The notes under the pieces were generated by a model. That model was given only the letters and a program-made list of their open reading frames with translations. It did no database searches and was not told the origin of the DNA. This document shows positions 15,509 to 24,887 of a stretch of 64,000 nt of DNA, piece by piece. Origin of the DNA: an uncultured bacterium. GTDB taxonomy: Bacteria > Bacillota_I > Bacilli_A > RF39 > UBA660. The position numbers were made by a program, and so were the translations under genes. Every line of letters begins with the position of its first letter. The first letter of the stretch is position 1. The DNA is taken from assembly GCA_905216155.1 (NCBI GenBank), contig CAJMSU010000003.1:1-64000 (forward strand). Direction: 5' to 3'.

Positions 15509-16905
15509 TATTTATATCTACCCCTTATAAAATTTTTTGTAAGATACGAATTTCTAAATTTTGTATTAGAATCTTTTTTTATAATAGAATCCAATATTTC
15601 CCTTTTATCAAATGGAATAAAAGGTGATAAGTAGGAATATCCATAGCTCTTAATAGAAAATAATTTAGTCATTAACATTATTAATCCAATAACAACACCA
15701 TACATTCCAAAAAAAGCTGATAAAAATAGAATAAATATTTTGTAAAATCTAATAACATTAACTAACTCATTTGATGGAAAGATAAGACCTGCTATAGAAG
15801 ATATGGCTATGATAATTATCATAATAGGGGAGACTATTCCAGCACTAACAGCAGCATCCCCTAAGATAAGACCACCCAAAATAGAAACAGCCGATCCAGT
15901 AGTTGCAGACATTCTAATATCAGATTCTTTTAATATTTCAAAAGCTACAATCATAAATAGTGCTTCTATATAGGCAGCAAAAGGTACAAAAGTTCTACCT
16001 GATTTTAAAACCATTAATAGCTTCATAGGTACTAAATTATAATTTCTTGTTGTAATTGATATATATAAAGCAGGCAAAAATATAGCTATTAAAAAGGCAA
16101 ATGCTCTAATAATTCTAATAAACGTAGTATTAAAATCTTTTTGATAATAATCATCTACTGTATGAAAAAAATCTACTAAAAAACTTGGTAAAATTATAGC
16201 ATAAGGACTCATATCAGTAATAATTATAATTTTACCCTCTAAAAGTGACATAGAAGCCTTATCTGGCCTTTCAGTAAGCGTAACAGTTGGAAATAAATTT
16301 TTTTTATTTTCAAGAGTATTCTTTAAATAACTTGCATCTATTATTCCATCTATATTAATCTTTTTTATATCAGAAACAATCTTCTTTACAAGATTATCTG
16401 GTGCTATTGAATCCATATATAAAATACCAACCTTTGTTTCTGTATACCTACCAATATTTATACTTTTAACTACTAAATCACTACTTTTAATTCTTCTTCT
16501 AATAAGTCCAACATTAGTATTATAATTTTCACTAAAAGCATCCTTTGGACCAGTAATAGATAGTTCACTTTCAACAGTAGCAATACCCCGATCTAAATTT
16601 TTTTTAACTTCTATTGCATATATCCTTTGACATAAAATAATCAAAAATCCCTTATTAATATAATTAACTATTTCCTCTTTTTTTATTGAAATTATATTTA
16701 CCTCTGGCAATACATTTTCAAGTTTAGCTAAATTTCTGTATTTAATAGATAACAATTTTTTAAGAGTAAAATTATTAATTGAATCACTACTACATAATAC
16801 CTCATTATATATTAAATATATTTTTTTCTTATTTATACTAACTACCTTAAATTTATAATCATCACTTTTTCCTAATCCTTTTTTTATTTTTTCTACCAAA
16901 AGCAT
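15508..16905 (-). CDS. GerA/SpoVAF-type spore germination protein
   Basis: A 465-residue A-subunit-type nutrient germinant receptor protein of the spore inner membrane. A soluble N-terminal domain of about 240 residues precedes 5-6 membrane helices. Hallmarks seen are DIKKINIDGIIDASYLKNTL, PTVTLTERPDKASMSLLEGK, DDYYQKDFNTTFIRIIR and GSAVSILGGLILGDAAVSAGIVSP. A GerC-like gene follows, but the usual GerB permease gene is missing. SpoVAF, which works without B and C, is the alternative identity. Ribosome site GGTGAT precedes the start. Divergent from the RlmD-type gene. Confidence 0.9.
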   Translation of the reverse strand: MLLVEKIKKGLGKSDDYKFKVVSINKKKIYLIYNEVLCSSDSINNFTLKKLLSIKYRNLAKLENVLPEVNIISIKKEEIVNYINKGFLIILCQRIYAIEVKKNLDRGIATVESELSITGPKDAFSENYNTNVGLIRRRIKSSDLVVKSINIGRYTETKVGILYMDSIAPDNLVKKIVSDIKKINIDGIIDASYLKNTLENKKNLFPTVTLTERPDKASMSLLEGKIIIITDMSPYAIILPSFLVDFFHTVDDYYQKDFNTTFIRIIRAFAFLIAIFLPALYISITTRNYNLVPMKLLMVLKSGRTFVPFAAYIEALFMIVAFEILKESDIRMSATTGSAVSILGGLILGDAAVSAGIVSPIMIIIIAISSIAGLIFPSNELVNVIRFYKIFILFLSAFFGMYGVVIGLIMLMTKLFSIKSYGYSYLSPFIPFDKREILDSIIKKDSNTKFRNSYLTKNFIRGRYK

Positions 16906-16981
16906 AATATCACCATTATTATTATGAGTAATTAATTTATTTATATGTAAAAAAATGTTATAATGAAAAGGAGGTGTTAGT

Positions 16982-18202
16982 GTGAAGTGTGTAATTAATA
17001 ACTTAGATCATTATGGTAGAGGAATAGCAAAAATAAATAATAAAGTATGTTTTATAGAAAATGCCTTACCAGGTGAAATTGTAGAAATAAAAATAACAAA
17101 AGATAAGAAAAAATATTTAGAAGCAAAAGTAACTAACTATTTAGAAGTATCAGATAAAAGAATAAAAGAGAAATGCCCTTATTTTGATATTTGTGGTGGC
17201 TGCAATCTACTTCACATAGATAATGAAGATGAAAATACCTTTAAAGAAAAAAAAGTACATGAATTAATAGAAAAATTTACAACTATCAATGATTTTTCAT
17301 TTAAAAATATTAGTAGTAATAAAGAATATAATTATAGAAATAAAGTTGTATTTCATGTTAAAGATAAACACTTAGGATTTTATAAAAGAAAAACCAATGA
17401 TTTAATAGAAATTAATAATTGTCTATTACTATGTAATGAAATTAATAAACTTATACCAATTTTAAAATCATTAGTAAAACTAGCTGGTAATGATATAACG
17501 ACAATTACTGTAAAAATTGGTAATATAACAAATGAAACTTTAATTGATATAAAAGGAAAAGTAAAAAAATATGATATTTTACTAGATATAGTTGATGTTT
17601 TAATTATAAATAATAAATGTATTACTAAAAAAAGTTCTATTATATCTATAATTGATAATAAAAAATATTTAATCTCAGCTAACTCATTCTTTCAAATTAA
17701 TAAGTATGAAACTAAGTATTTATATGATGAAGTATTAAATATAATTAAATCGAAAAATGCAAAAAATGTACTTGATTTATATTGTGGTACAGGAACTATT
17801 GGAATATACATAAGTGATTATGTAAAGTCTGTTATAGGAATTGAGGTTGTAAAAGAGGCAATAGATGATGCTAATAAAAATAGCAAATTAAATAGTTGTA
17901 ATAATATTAACTTTATTGCTGGAAAAGTTGAGGATATAATTCCAACTATAAATAAAAAAATTGATACTATTATTATGGATCCACCAAGAAGTGGTATTGA
18001 TAGAAAAACTATTGATAATATTTATAGAATTAATCCTGAAAATATTATATACATATCTTGTGATCCAGTAACACTTTCAAGAGATATAAATATTTTAAAA
18101 GACAAATATAAAATAGAATACATTCGTCCCTTCAATATGTTTCCTAAAACTTATCATGTGGAATGTATTTCAGTACTACATCGAAAAAACTTTGAAAAAT
18201 AA
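16982..18202 (+). CDS. 23S rRNA (uracil-5-)-methyltransferase, RlmD/TrmA family
   Basis: A 406-residue SAM-dependent m5U methyltransferase. A TRAM-like domain (about 1-55) is followed by an iron-sulfur Cys cluster CPYFDICGGC near residue 62. The SAM fold has LDLYCGTGTIG near 264 and MDPPRSG near 332, and the catalytic Cys is in ISCDPVTLSRD near 353. The iron-sulfur motif favours RlmD/RlmCD over TrmA. GTG 16982 is supported by AAGGAGGTG seven nt upstream. An extended -10 box (TGT-TATAAT, 16959-16964) precedes it. Confidence 0.9.
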   Translation: MKCVINNLDHYGRGIAKINNKVCFIENALPGEIVEIKITKDKKKYLEAKVTNYLEVSDKRIKEKCPYFDICGGCNLLHIDNEDENTFKEKKVHELIEKFTTINDFSFKNISSNKEYNYRNKVVFHVKDKHLGFYKRKTNDLIEINNCLLLCNEINKLIPILKSLVKLAGNDITTITVKIGNITNETLIDIKGKVKKYDILLDIVDVLIINNKCITKKSSIISIIDNKKYLISANSFFQINKYETKYLYDEVLNIIKSKNAKNVLDLYCGTGTIGIYISDYVKSVIGIEVVKEAIDDANKNSKLNSCNNINFIAGKVEDIIPTINKKIDTIIMDPPRSGIDRKTIDNIYRINPENIIYISCDPVTLSRDINILKDKYKIEYIRPFNMFPKTYHVECISVLHRKNFEK

Positions 18203-18430
18203 ATTTGTGAATATATCAAATACTTGCAGAGAAAATAAATAGTATATACAGTAGCAAATACTGATGGAACAGGATTTAAGGATGAAATTTAATTTAAGTG
18301 AATGTATAACTAAAGTAGATTGGATGAAATATATTTAAACAAATAATATTACTAGGTAAATATATAAGAAACTAAAAAAGCAATAAAAATATAATATATA
18401 AAATAAATCATAAACAAATTAGGAGTAAAT

Positions 18431-19327
18431 ATGAACAATAATTTTAAAGTTGCAATTTTACAATTAAATGGAAGTAATAATTTAAATGAATCTTTAAATA
18501 AAGGTATTAAATCATGTAAAAGGGCAAAGAAGATGGGTGCCCATCTAGCAGTATTTCCAGAAATGTGGAGTATTGGTTATGAAATGCCAAATAGTAATGA
18601 AGATTTAAATAGTTGGTTAGAAAAAGCAATATCAGAAGACAGTTATTATCTTCTAACATTTAAAGAACTAGCCAAAACGTTAAATATGGCCATTGCTATA
18701 ACATTTCTTGAAAAAACAAAAAAATTACCAAAAAATTCTGTAATTATATATGACAGATTTGGAAATAAAATTTTAAAATATTCCAAGGTCCATACAGTTG
18801 ATTTTAAGATGGAAAAATATACAGAACCTGGAACTAAGTTTTATGTTCAAAAACTAGATTATGGAATAGGAAAAGTAAACATTGGTGCTATGATATGTTT
18901 TGATAGAGAATTTCCAGAAAGTGCAAGAATATTAATGTTAAAAAGTGCCGAAATTGTACTAGTACCAAACGCTTGTTATATGTCAAAAATAAGACTAGAT
19001 CAACTAAAGGTTAGAGCATATGAAAATATGATAGGAATAGTAACAGTTAATTATTGTAATTATGGAGGAAAATCATCAGCATTTACACCTGTTGTAAGAG
19101 ATGAAAATAAAAAGGAATTAAATAGTGAAATTCTAATTATGGATGAAAAAGAAGATATTCAAATAGTAGAGTTTAATTTAAATGAAATAAGAAATTATAG
19201 AAAAAGAGAAAATCATGGAGATGCATATAGAAAACCATTTTTATATAAATATATAAGTGAAAACCATGTTAAAGAGCCATTTATAAGAAAAGATTCAAGA
19301 AGAAAGTTTAAAGGAAAAATTTTATGA
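18431..19327 (+). CDS. Carbon-nitrogen hydrolase (nitrilase family)
   Basis: A 298-residue hydrolase with the Glu-Lys-Cys triad: Glu in VFPEMW near 45, Lys in YSKVH near 118, and Cys in ICFDREFPES near 157. Members cleave amides or nitriles; the closest types are carbamoylputrescine or other omega-amidases, but substrate cannot be fixed. The gene ends in TGA (19325-19327) that overlaps the ATG of an acetyltransferase by 4 nt. That is direct evidence that TGA is a stop in this organism. Ribosome site AGGAG precedes ATG 18431. Confidence 0.9.
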   Translation: MNNNFKVAILQLNGSNNLNESLNKGIKSCKRAKKMGAHLAVFPEMWSIGYEMPNSNEDLNSWLEKAISEDSYYLLTFKELAKTLNMAIAITFLEKTKKLPKNSVIIYDRFGNKILKYSKVHTVDFKMEKYTEPGTKFYVQKLDYGIGKVNIGAMICFDREFPESARILMLKSAEIVLVPNACYMSKIRLDQLKVRAYENMIGIVTVNYCNYGGKSSAFTPVVRDENKKELNSEILIMDEKEDIQIVEFNLNEIRNYRKRENHGDAYRKPFLYKYISENHVKEPFIRKDSRRKFKGKIL

Positions 19328-19755
19328 TAAAAGAAATAAAAAGTATAGAAGATGCTAATACTTGTGATGTTTTACTAACAGAACTTATACAAGATGAAAG
19401 AAGGTATAATAATTTAATAGATGAAAACTATATAGTAAAAAATCATTTTAATCAAATGCTAAATAACAAAAATATTAAAATATTAGCTTATTATTTAGAC
19501 AATACAATAGTTGGATATATTCTAATTAGAAAAATAAATAATTATACCTGTCTATTAGATGGATTATATGTTTTAAAAGAATATCGAAATAAAAAAATTG
19601 GTACCAAATTATTAAAAGAAGCACTAAAAAAATGTAAAGATTTTAATGTTAAATATGTTGATATTTCTGTCATGGAAGAAAATAAAATAGCTAAAAGTAT
19701 GTACAAAAAAATGAAATTTAATGAATACGAAATAAAACTAAGAAAAGAAATATAA
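19324..19755 (+). CDS. GNAT family N-acetyltransferase
   Basis: A 143-residue complete GNAT protein. The acetyl-CoA motif is GLYVLKEYRNKKIGTKLLKEAL (the core RNKKIGTKLL deviates slightly from RxxGxG/A), followed by VDISVMEENKIAKSMYKKMKFNEY, the usual C-terminal strand-helix. Its acceptor is unknown. It is translationally coupled to the nitrilase-family gene by an ATGA overlap. A terminator lies 26 nt after the stop. Confidence 0.87.
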   Translation: MIKEIKSIEDANTCDVLLTELIQDERRYNNLIDENYIVKNHFNQMLNNKNIKILAYYLDNTIVGYILIRKINNYTCLLDGLYVLKEYRNKKIGTKLLKEALKKCKDFNVKYVDISVMEENKIAKSMYKKMKFNEYEIKLRKEI

Positions 19756-19780
19756 AAAAATTAAAGTTTATTATGTTTGT

Positions 19781-19809
19781 AAAGGTTGATTTAAATATCG
19801 ACTTTTTTT
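19781..19809 (+). terminator. Terminator after the nitrilase/GNAT operon
   Basis: AAAGGTTGAT (19781-19790) pairs with ATCGACTTT (one bulged G, one T-G pair) and runs into a T tract at 19803-19809. Confidence 0.7.
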
Positions 19810-19825
19810 ATACAAAAATTAATAT

Positions 19826-19844
19826 ATGTATAAATTTTATACAT
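19826..19844. promoter_or_regulatory. Palindromic operator candidate upstream of oleate hydratase
   Basis: ATGTATAAA-T-TTTATACAT is a perfect palindrome with 9 bp arms (19826-19844), about 80 bp upstream of the ohyA -35 box. A TetR-type regulator is encoded just after ohyA, and such palindromes are typical TetR sites. The distance from the promoter makes the assignment uncertain. Confidence 0.4.
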
Positions 19845-19921
19845 TTATAAATTAGTATATTAATAATTCCCCAAAATATGGCAATAATACTAATTGTATT
19901 ACATCAAAAAAACATTGTTTA

Positions 19922-19949
19922 TTGTTGTTATTTTTTAAAGTAGTATAAT
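19922..19949 (+). promoter_or_regulatory. Likely oleate hydratase promoter
   Basis: TTGTTG (19922-19927), 16 bp, TATAAT (19944-19949). The ribosome site AGGAGGG lies at 19968-19974, ahead of ATG 19981. Confidence 0.55.
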
Positions 19950-19980
19950 TTATTTGTTAATAATATAGGAGGGATTAATT

Positions 19981-21771
19981 ATGTATTATGGAGCTGGAAC
20001 ATATGAAGCATTTGCTCGTCCAGAAAAACCTAATGGAGTTGATAAAAAATCTGCTTACATAATAGGTACTGGTCTGGCAGGCCTTTCAGCAGCATTTTAT
20101 TTGGTAAGAGATGGCCAAATGAAAGGAGAAAATATTCATTTACTTGAAAAACTAGACTTAGCCGGTGGATCTTGTGATGGTAGAAAGGATATCACAAAAG
20201 GATTCTATATGCGTGGTGGACGTGAAATGGATAATCACTTTGAATGTATGTGGGATATGTTTAGAAGCATACCTTCAATTGAAACACCAGATGTATCTGT
20301 TTTAGACGAATATTATTGGTTAAATAAACATGACCCTAATTATTCATTATGTAGAGCAACAGTAAATTGTGGTGAAGATGCCCATACTGACAAAATGTTT
20401 AAGTTAGATAAAACATCAGCTATGGCTTTATCAAAACTTTTTATTACACCAGAAAAAGACCTAGAAAATAAAAAAATATCTGATGTATTACCAGAATCAT
20501 TCTGGAGTACCAATTTTTGGTTGTATTGGCAAACAATGTTTGCTTTTCAAAGATGGTCTTCAGCACTAGAAATGAAAAGATATCTATGTAGATATGTTCA
20601 TCATATAGATGGTCTACCTGATTTTTCTGCACTTAGATTTACTAAATACAATCAATATGAATCAATGATTTTACCACTTACAAAATATTTAGAAGATCAC
20701 GGCGTAAAAATTGAATATGGTATTGATGTTAAAAATGTTATAATCGAAAATCAAGGAACTAAAAAAATTGCAAAAAAATTAATATATAAAAAAGGAAATA
20801 ATGAAAAATCAATTGATCTAAGTGAAGATGATCTAGTATTTATAACAAATGGATGTTGTACTGACACCTCATGTTATGGTGATCAGAATAACGCTCCAGA
20901 TTTATCAAAAATAAAAAATGGTTATGGTGAATCATGGGATATGTGGAAGAATATAGCAAAGCAATCTAATACTGGTGAATTTGGTAATCCAGATAAATTC
21001 TGTAGTAACGTAGATAAAACCAATTGGATGAGTGCCACAGTTGCAGTAAACGATGAGCGTATAATTAAATGCATTATGAATATTTGTAAACGTGACCCTA
21101 GAGAAGGTAAGGTAACAACAGGTGGAATAGTAACAGTTAAAGATACTACAGATAATTGGTATTTATCTTGGACTATTAATAGACAACCACAATTTAAATC
21201 TCAAGATAAAAACACTGTATTAGTATGGCTATATGCTCTTAATACTAATAAAAAGGGAAATTTTATTAAAAAGCCTATTAAGATGTGTACCGGTATGGAA
21301 GTATGTGAAGAATGGTTATACCATATTGGTTTTCCTAAAGAAGAAATTGAAAAGTATGCACAAAAATGTAATACAACTACTTGCTATATGCCATATATAA
21401 ATGCATTCTTCCAACCTAGAGAGAAAAAAGATAGACCATTAGTTGTTCCAAAAGGATCCATTAATTTTGCCTTTTTAGGACAATTTGCAGAAACTCCTAG
21501 AGACACAATATTTACAACAGAATATTCTATTCGTACTGGTATGGAAGCAGTATATACACTATTAAATGTAGATAGGGCAGTTCCTGAAGTATGGGGAAGT
21601 AAATATGATGTAAGAGAATTATTAAAAGCCTGCTATTATGCTATCGATAAAAAATCAATTGAAGATATACCATTATCATTTGTAGAAAAACAACTTATAA
21701 AATTGTTAAAGAAAAAAACAGCCAGAACAGATATAGAAATTCTACTTAAAGAAAGTGGTTTATTTAAATAA
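19981..21771 (+). CDS. ohyA: Oleate hydratase
   Basis: A 596-residue FAD-dependent enzyme adding water to the cis-9 double bond of unsaturated fatty acids, giving 10-hydroxy acids (the myosin-cross-reactive antigen family). The FAD-binding motif is IIGTGLAGLSAAFYLVRDG near residues 27-45, followed by the Glu of LLEKLDLAGGSCDG. RGGREMDNHFECMWD (residues 79-93) is the family signature with the catalytic Glu. Full length. It is monocistronic, with a terminator after it, then a TetR regulator on the same strand. It probably detoxifies host dietary fatty acids. Confidence 0.95.
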   Translation: MYYGAGTYEAFARPEKPNGVDKKSAYIIGTGLAGLSAAFYLVRDGQMKGENIHLLEKLDLAGGSCDGRKDITKGFYMRGGREMDNHFECMWDMFRSIPSIETPDVSVLDEYYWLNKHDPNYSLCRATVNCGEDAHTDKMFKLDKTSAMALSKLFITPEKDLENKKISDVLPESFWSTNFWLYWQTMFAFQRWSSALEMKRYLCRYVHHIDGLPDFSALRFTKYNQYESMILPLTKYLEDHGVKIEYGIDVKNVIIENQGTKKIAKKLIYKKGNNEKSIDLSEDDLVFITNGCCTDTSCYGDQNNAPDLSKIKNGYGESWDMWKNIAKQSNTGEFGNPDKFCSNVDKTNWMSATVAVNDERIIKCIMNICKRDPREGKVTTGGIVTVKDTTDNWYLSWTINRQPQFKSQDKNTVLVWLYALNTNKKGNFIKKPIKMCTGMEVCEEWLYHIGFPKEEIEKYAQKCNTTTCYMPYINAFFQPREKKDRPLVVPKGSINFAFLGQFAETPRDTIFTTEYSIRTGMEAVYTLLNVDRAVPEVWGSKYDVRELLKACYYAIDKKSIEDIPLSFVEKQLIKLLKKKTARTDIEILLKESGLFK

Positions 21772-21774
21772 ATT

Positions 21775-21819
21775 AAATATGAAATATTTATATAATTATA
21801 TTTATTTCATATTTTTTTT
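21775..21819 (+). terminator. ohyA terminator
   Basis: AAATATGAAATA (21775-21786) pairs over 12 bp with TATTTCATATTT (21803-21814), then a T run. Confidence 0.75.
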
Positions 21820-21846
21820 AATGTATAATATTTAATGGTGATAATT

Positions 21847-22410
21847 ATGAGTAGTTTAACAACAAAAAAAGCAATTGCATATACCTTTAAAGATTTGCTA
21901 AAAGAAAAACCATTTAATAAAATAACCATTAATGATATAGCAAGAAAAAGTGATATTAATCGTCAAACTTTTTATTATCACTTTCAAGATATAAGAGATT
22001 TAGTAGAATGGATATTTATAGAAAAAGTAGATACTATTTTAAACAATAAAAACGAGTACGAAAAATGGGAAGATAAGTTTTTATCAATTTTTGAGATTTT
22101 AAAAGAAGAAAAAGTTTTTGTTACAAATATTTATCATTCTGTCTCAATAGAAATATTAAGAACTAATTTATATAAATTAGTATATCCAATTATGTATGAA
22201 GAGATAATAAAAAAATCAATCGGGAAAAATTTATCTGAAGAAGATGAAGTATTTATAACTAATTTTTACAAATATGCTTTTGTTTCCATAGTTCTAGATT
22301 GGGTTGAAAAAGGAATGGTTGAAGATCCAAAATTAATTGTTTCAAAAGTTAGTAATCTTGTGACCGGTACAATTGATCATGCATGTTCATCTGTTAATGA
22401 TAAATTATAA
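21847..22410 (+). CDS. TetR family transcriptional regulator
   Basis: A 187-residue regulator. The N-terminal helix-turn-helix is KAIAYTFKDLLKEKPFNKITINDIARKSDINRQTFYYHF, the classic TetR pattern, and the rest is an all-helical ligand domain. The class resembles DhaS/YcaN-type TetR proteins with a TetR_C_39-like tail. ATG 21847 is chosen over 21835 because GGTGAT at 21838-21843 is its ribosome site. A -10 box TATAAT at 21824-21829 lies in the gap. Its position after oleate hydratase suggests it senses fatty acids and controls ohyA; that is inference. Confidence 0.88.
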   Translation: MSSLTTKKAIAYTFKDLLKEKPFNKITINDIARKSDINRQTFYYHFQDIRDLVEWIFIEKVDTILNNKNEYEKWEDKFLSIFEILKEEKVFVTNIYHSVSIEILRTNLYKLVYPIMYEEIIKKSIGKNLSEEDEVFITNFYKYAFVSIVLDWVEKGMVEDPKLIVSKVSNLVTGTIDHACSSVNDKL

Positions 22411-22509
22411 TTTGACATGATCTAAATATATATTTTGTATGGCATATAAAAACTTATTTCCATTTAATTAAAGAAATAAGTTTTATTTTAAAATAATTTA
22501 TTTATTATA

Positions 22510-23181
22510 TTACAGTTCAATAAATTTAGATAAATCATAATAAGTTCCATCTATTTTATATGCAATAGCAGTATATTTAGCTCCAACACCATCTTCTGGA
22601 GTTATTGCAATATTATCAAATTTTACAATTTTAGAAACTCCTGAAATCTTATGAAGTTCATAATTTTGAGAGTTATAAACATCAGAATACTTCATATATT
22701 CCAGTGAACCATCATCTAATAAAAACAATAATACACCACCATTAACATGATCACCACTAAATATACCAAAAAACATTGATTCAACTTTTTTATCAAGTTT
22801 TAAATCAATATCTTCAAGATATTTTACAGAATTATTAATTATTTGTTCTTCACTATATTTTCCAGGAAACATAGTATTATAGTTTGCTTGAACTTTTACA
22901 ACTTTTTCATCTGTTGAATCAATTGAAAATGATAAACCATTAGCATCAGCAGATAGTAAAATTTTATTAATTGTATTATTACTAAAATCATTATTTATAC
23001 ATTTTTTCTTATCAAAATTAATTACTTTAATCGAAGATTCATAAGACTTACCATTTTCTGAATGATTTACTGTTTTTTTATTAGAGTCATTATTATACCA
23101 GATATAAACTCCCATAGATATTACTAAAATTAATAGTATTATCGTTATAATTATTAATAATTTGCTACTTTTTTCTTTCAT
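22510..23181 (-). CDS. Membrane-anchored extracytoplasmic protein, unknown
   Basis: A 223-residue protein with one N-terminal transmembrane helix (LLIIITIILLILVISMGVYI), a short Asn/Ser/Lys linker, and an extracytoplasmic domain of about 170 residues. The domain contains LLFLLDDGSLEYMKYSDV and ISGVSKIVKFDNIAI, a beta-rich pattern, and ends with DGTYYDLSKFIEL. I do not recognise a named family. The start at 23181 has AGGAGG 8 nt upstream; a longer start at 23217 has none. Monocistronic, with divergent or convergent neighbours. Confidence 0.7.
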   Translation of the reverse strand: MKEKSSKLLIIITIILLILVISMGVYIWYNNDSNKKTVNHSENGKSYESSIKVINFDKKKCINNDFSNNTINKILLSADANGLSFSIDSTDEKVVKVQANYNTMFPGKYSEEQIINNSVKYLEDIDLKLDKKVESMFFGIFSGDHVNGGVLLFLLDDGSLEYMKYSDVYNSQNYELHKISGVSKIVKFDNIAITPEDGVGAKYTAIAYKIDGTYYDLSKFIEL

Positions 23182-23357
23182 TATTATTTTTCCTCCTATC
23201 TTACAATAGTATATCATATTAGCAATTATTAGAGTAATATTTGCATTAAATAAACATTAAAATATGTAAAATAGACATTGTTATGATATAATCAAATAAA
23301 ATAAATAAGAGTATATTATTATAAGATTATTATTTAGTAGTAAAGGATGTTGGCAGT

Positions 23358-23996
23358 ATGAAAAATATGTATAAAAATTATTTAAATAAAAATCATTCAT
23401 TTGATAGAAAAACTCTGATTGGAATATTTAGTTTAGTAATTGTAATAACAGGTATTTTTGGCTTTTTATATGAATTTATTTTCTATTACTTTAATGGTGG
23501 GATGCAAAAATGGTATTGGCGAGGTGGAAATTTTCTTCCTTGGATAAATATATATGCAACAGGTTCTATTATGATATATTTATTAACTTATAAACATCGC
23601 AAATATCCTTTAAAAGTATTTTTAATAAGCTTTTTTACAACAGGTATTTTAGAATATTTTTCAGGACTTGGTATGTATATATTAGGAAATGGAAAAAGAT
23701 GTTGGAATTACAATCAAGAAATTCTTAATTTTGGTAATATAGATGGCTTTGTTTGCTTAAGAAGTGTCCTATTTTTTGGACTTTCTAGTTTACTTTTAAT
23801 GTATATAATAATTCCAATTTGTTTTTACTTAGCTAAAAAAATGAACAAAAAATTATTTTTAACTATCAGTATTTCCCTATGTACTATTATTCTAATAGAC
23901 GAATTTTATAATTTATTAATCTCTAGAATATTTAAATTACCAAGAGCCTATGATGTTTATAAAAAACTTGGCTTTAATTATGTTAGATTTAAATAA
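23358..23996 (+). CDS. Putative ABC-transporter permease-like membrane protein (CmpB type)
   Basis: A 212-residue polytopic membrane protein with 5-6 helices. The segment KRCWNYNQEILNFGNIDGFVCLRSVLFFGL is the hallmark of the ABC_trans_CmpB/DUF1113 family, annotated as putative ABC permeases though no transport partner is known. No ATPase gene lies beside it. An extended -10 box (TGA-TATAAT near 23287) is upstream, and the ribosome site is weak (AAAGGATG). Confidence 0.8.
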   Translation: MKNMYKNYLNKNHSFDRKTLIGIFSLVIVITGIFGFLYEFIFYYFNGGMQKWYWRGGNFLPWINIYATGSIMIYLLTYKHRKYPLKVFLISFFTTGILEYFSGLGMYILGNGKRCWNYNQEILNFGNIDGFVCLRSVLFFGLSSLLLMYIIIPICFYLAKKMNKKLFLTISISLCTIILIDEFYNLLISRIFKLPRAYDVYKKLGFNYVRFK

Positions 23997-24045
23997 ATTT
24001 TGACAGTTTAAAAAATATAGCTATAATAATTAAAACGGTGATATT

Positions 24046-24849
24046 ATGAAATTAAATATTGATTATGTATCTGATATACATTTAGGGTTTTACGTAAGTA
24101 AGAATAAAGATTTAAAACTAATAAGAAAATTTGTTGATGAGAAAATTAAAAGTCAAGCAAATTCTCCTATTCTAGTAATAGCAGGTGGTATTGACGAAGA
24201 TATTGATAGGGTATGTGAATTTCTATATTCCTGTTCCAAGTATTATGATAAAACTATTTTCATTGCTGGTAATCATGAATATTATATACCAAATATTAGA
24301 TTTATATATGAGGATGAAGCCTTTAAGAAGTATAATTCTAATAGTATGAATAAAATATATGAATTAAACAATACTTTTTCTAACAATAATGATATTATCT
24401 TCTTAGATAAAACAAACAAAACAAATGGTATTTACAATTATAATGGTTTTAAAATAGCCGGTGACACTTTATGGTATAAACCAGAAAAACTAATAGATTG
24501 GCTTTACTATTATCCCATGCAAAACGATTCAAGTTTTATAATGTCAAATCTAAATAAAAAAAGAAAAATTCTAAAACTTAATAGTGATAGTATTAATTGG
24601 TATAACACTCTTCCTAACGATCTAGACTTATTAATAACACACATACCACCATTTATAAATGATAAAAATAAGGATAAAAACAATTGTTGCTACCACACAG
24701 AAGTTGATGAATTTAAATCTCCCATATGGATATATGGTCATGATCATATAGAAAATGATATAACTATTAATGATACAAGATTTTTATCTAATCCTTGGGG
24801 TTATAAACAAAAAGACTTTAAAATAAAAACCTATCAATTAAAAAAATAA
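24046..24849 (+). CDS. Calcineurin-like metallophosphoesterase
   Basis: A 267-residue phosphoesterase. Metal motifs are DYVSDIHLG (residues 6-14), AGGIDED near 49 (the family GDxxD, altered to GGxDED), AGNHEYY near 79, ITHIPP near 202 and GHDH near 234. Most metal ligands are therefore kept while the second motif lacks the standard Gly-Asp. The substrate is unknown. Ribosome site CGGTGAT precedes ATG 24046. Adjacent genes give no functional hint. Confidence 0.85.
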   Translation: MKLNIDYVSDIHLGFYVSKNKDLKLIRKFVDEKIKSQANSPILVIAGGIDEDIDRVCEFLYSCSKYYDKTIFIAGNHEYYIPNIRFIYEDEAFKKYNSNSMNKIYELNNTFSNNNDIIFLDKTNKTNGIYNYNGFKIAGDTLWYKPEKLIDWLYYYPMQNDSSFIMSNLNKKRKILKLNSDSINWYNTLPNDLDLLITHIPPFINDKNKDKNNCCYHTEVDEFKSPIWIYGHDHIENDITINDTRFLSNPWGYKQKDFKIKTYQLKK

Positions 24850-24887
24850 TAGCTAATTATGATATAATAAAAAATAAAGGAGTAATT

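Noticed and set aside
18203..18430. Possible decayed gene in the gap before the nitrilase gene
   Set aside because: Only two short frames (about 16-18 residues) with no recognisable homology, so called plain intergenic sequence.
23358..23996. CmpB-like protein as part of an active ABC transporter
   Set aside because: No ATPase or binding-protein gene is adjacent, so only the family name is kept.
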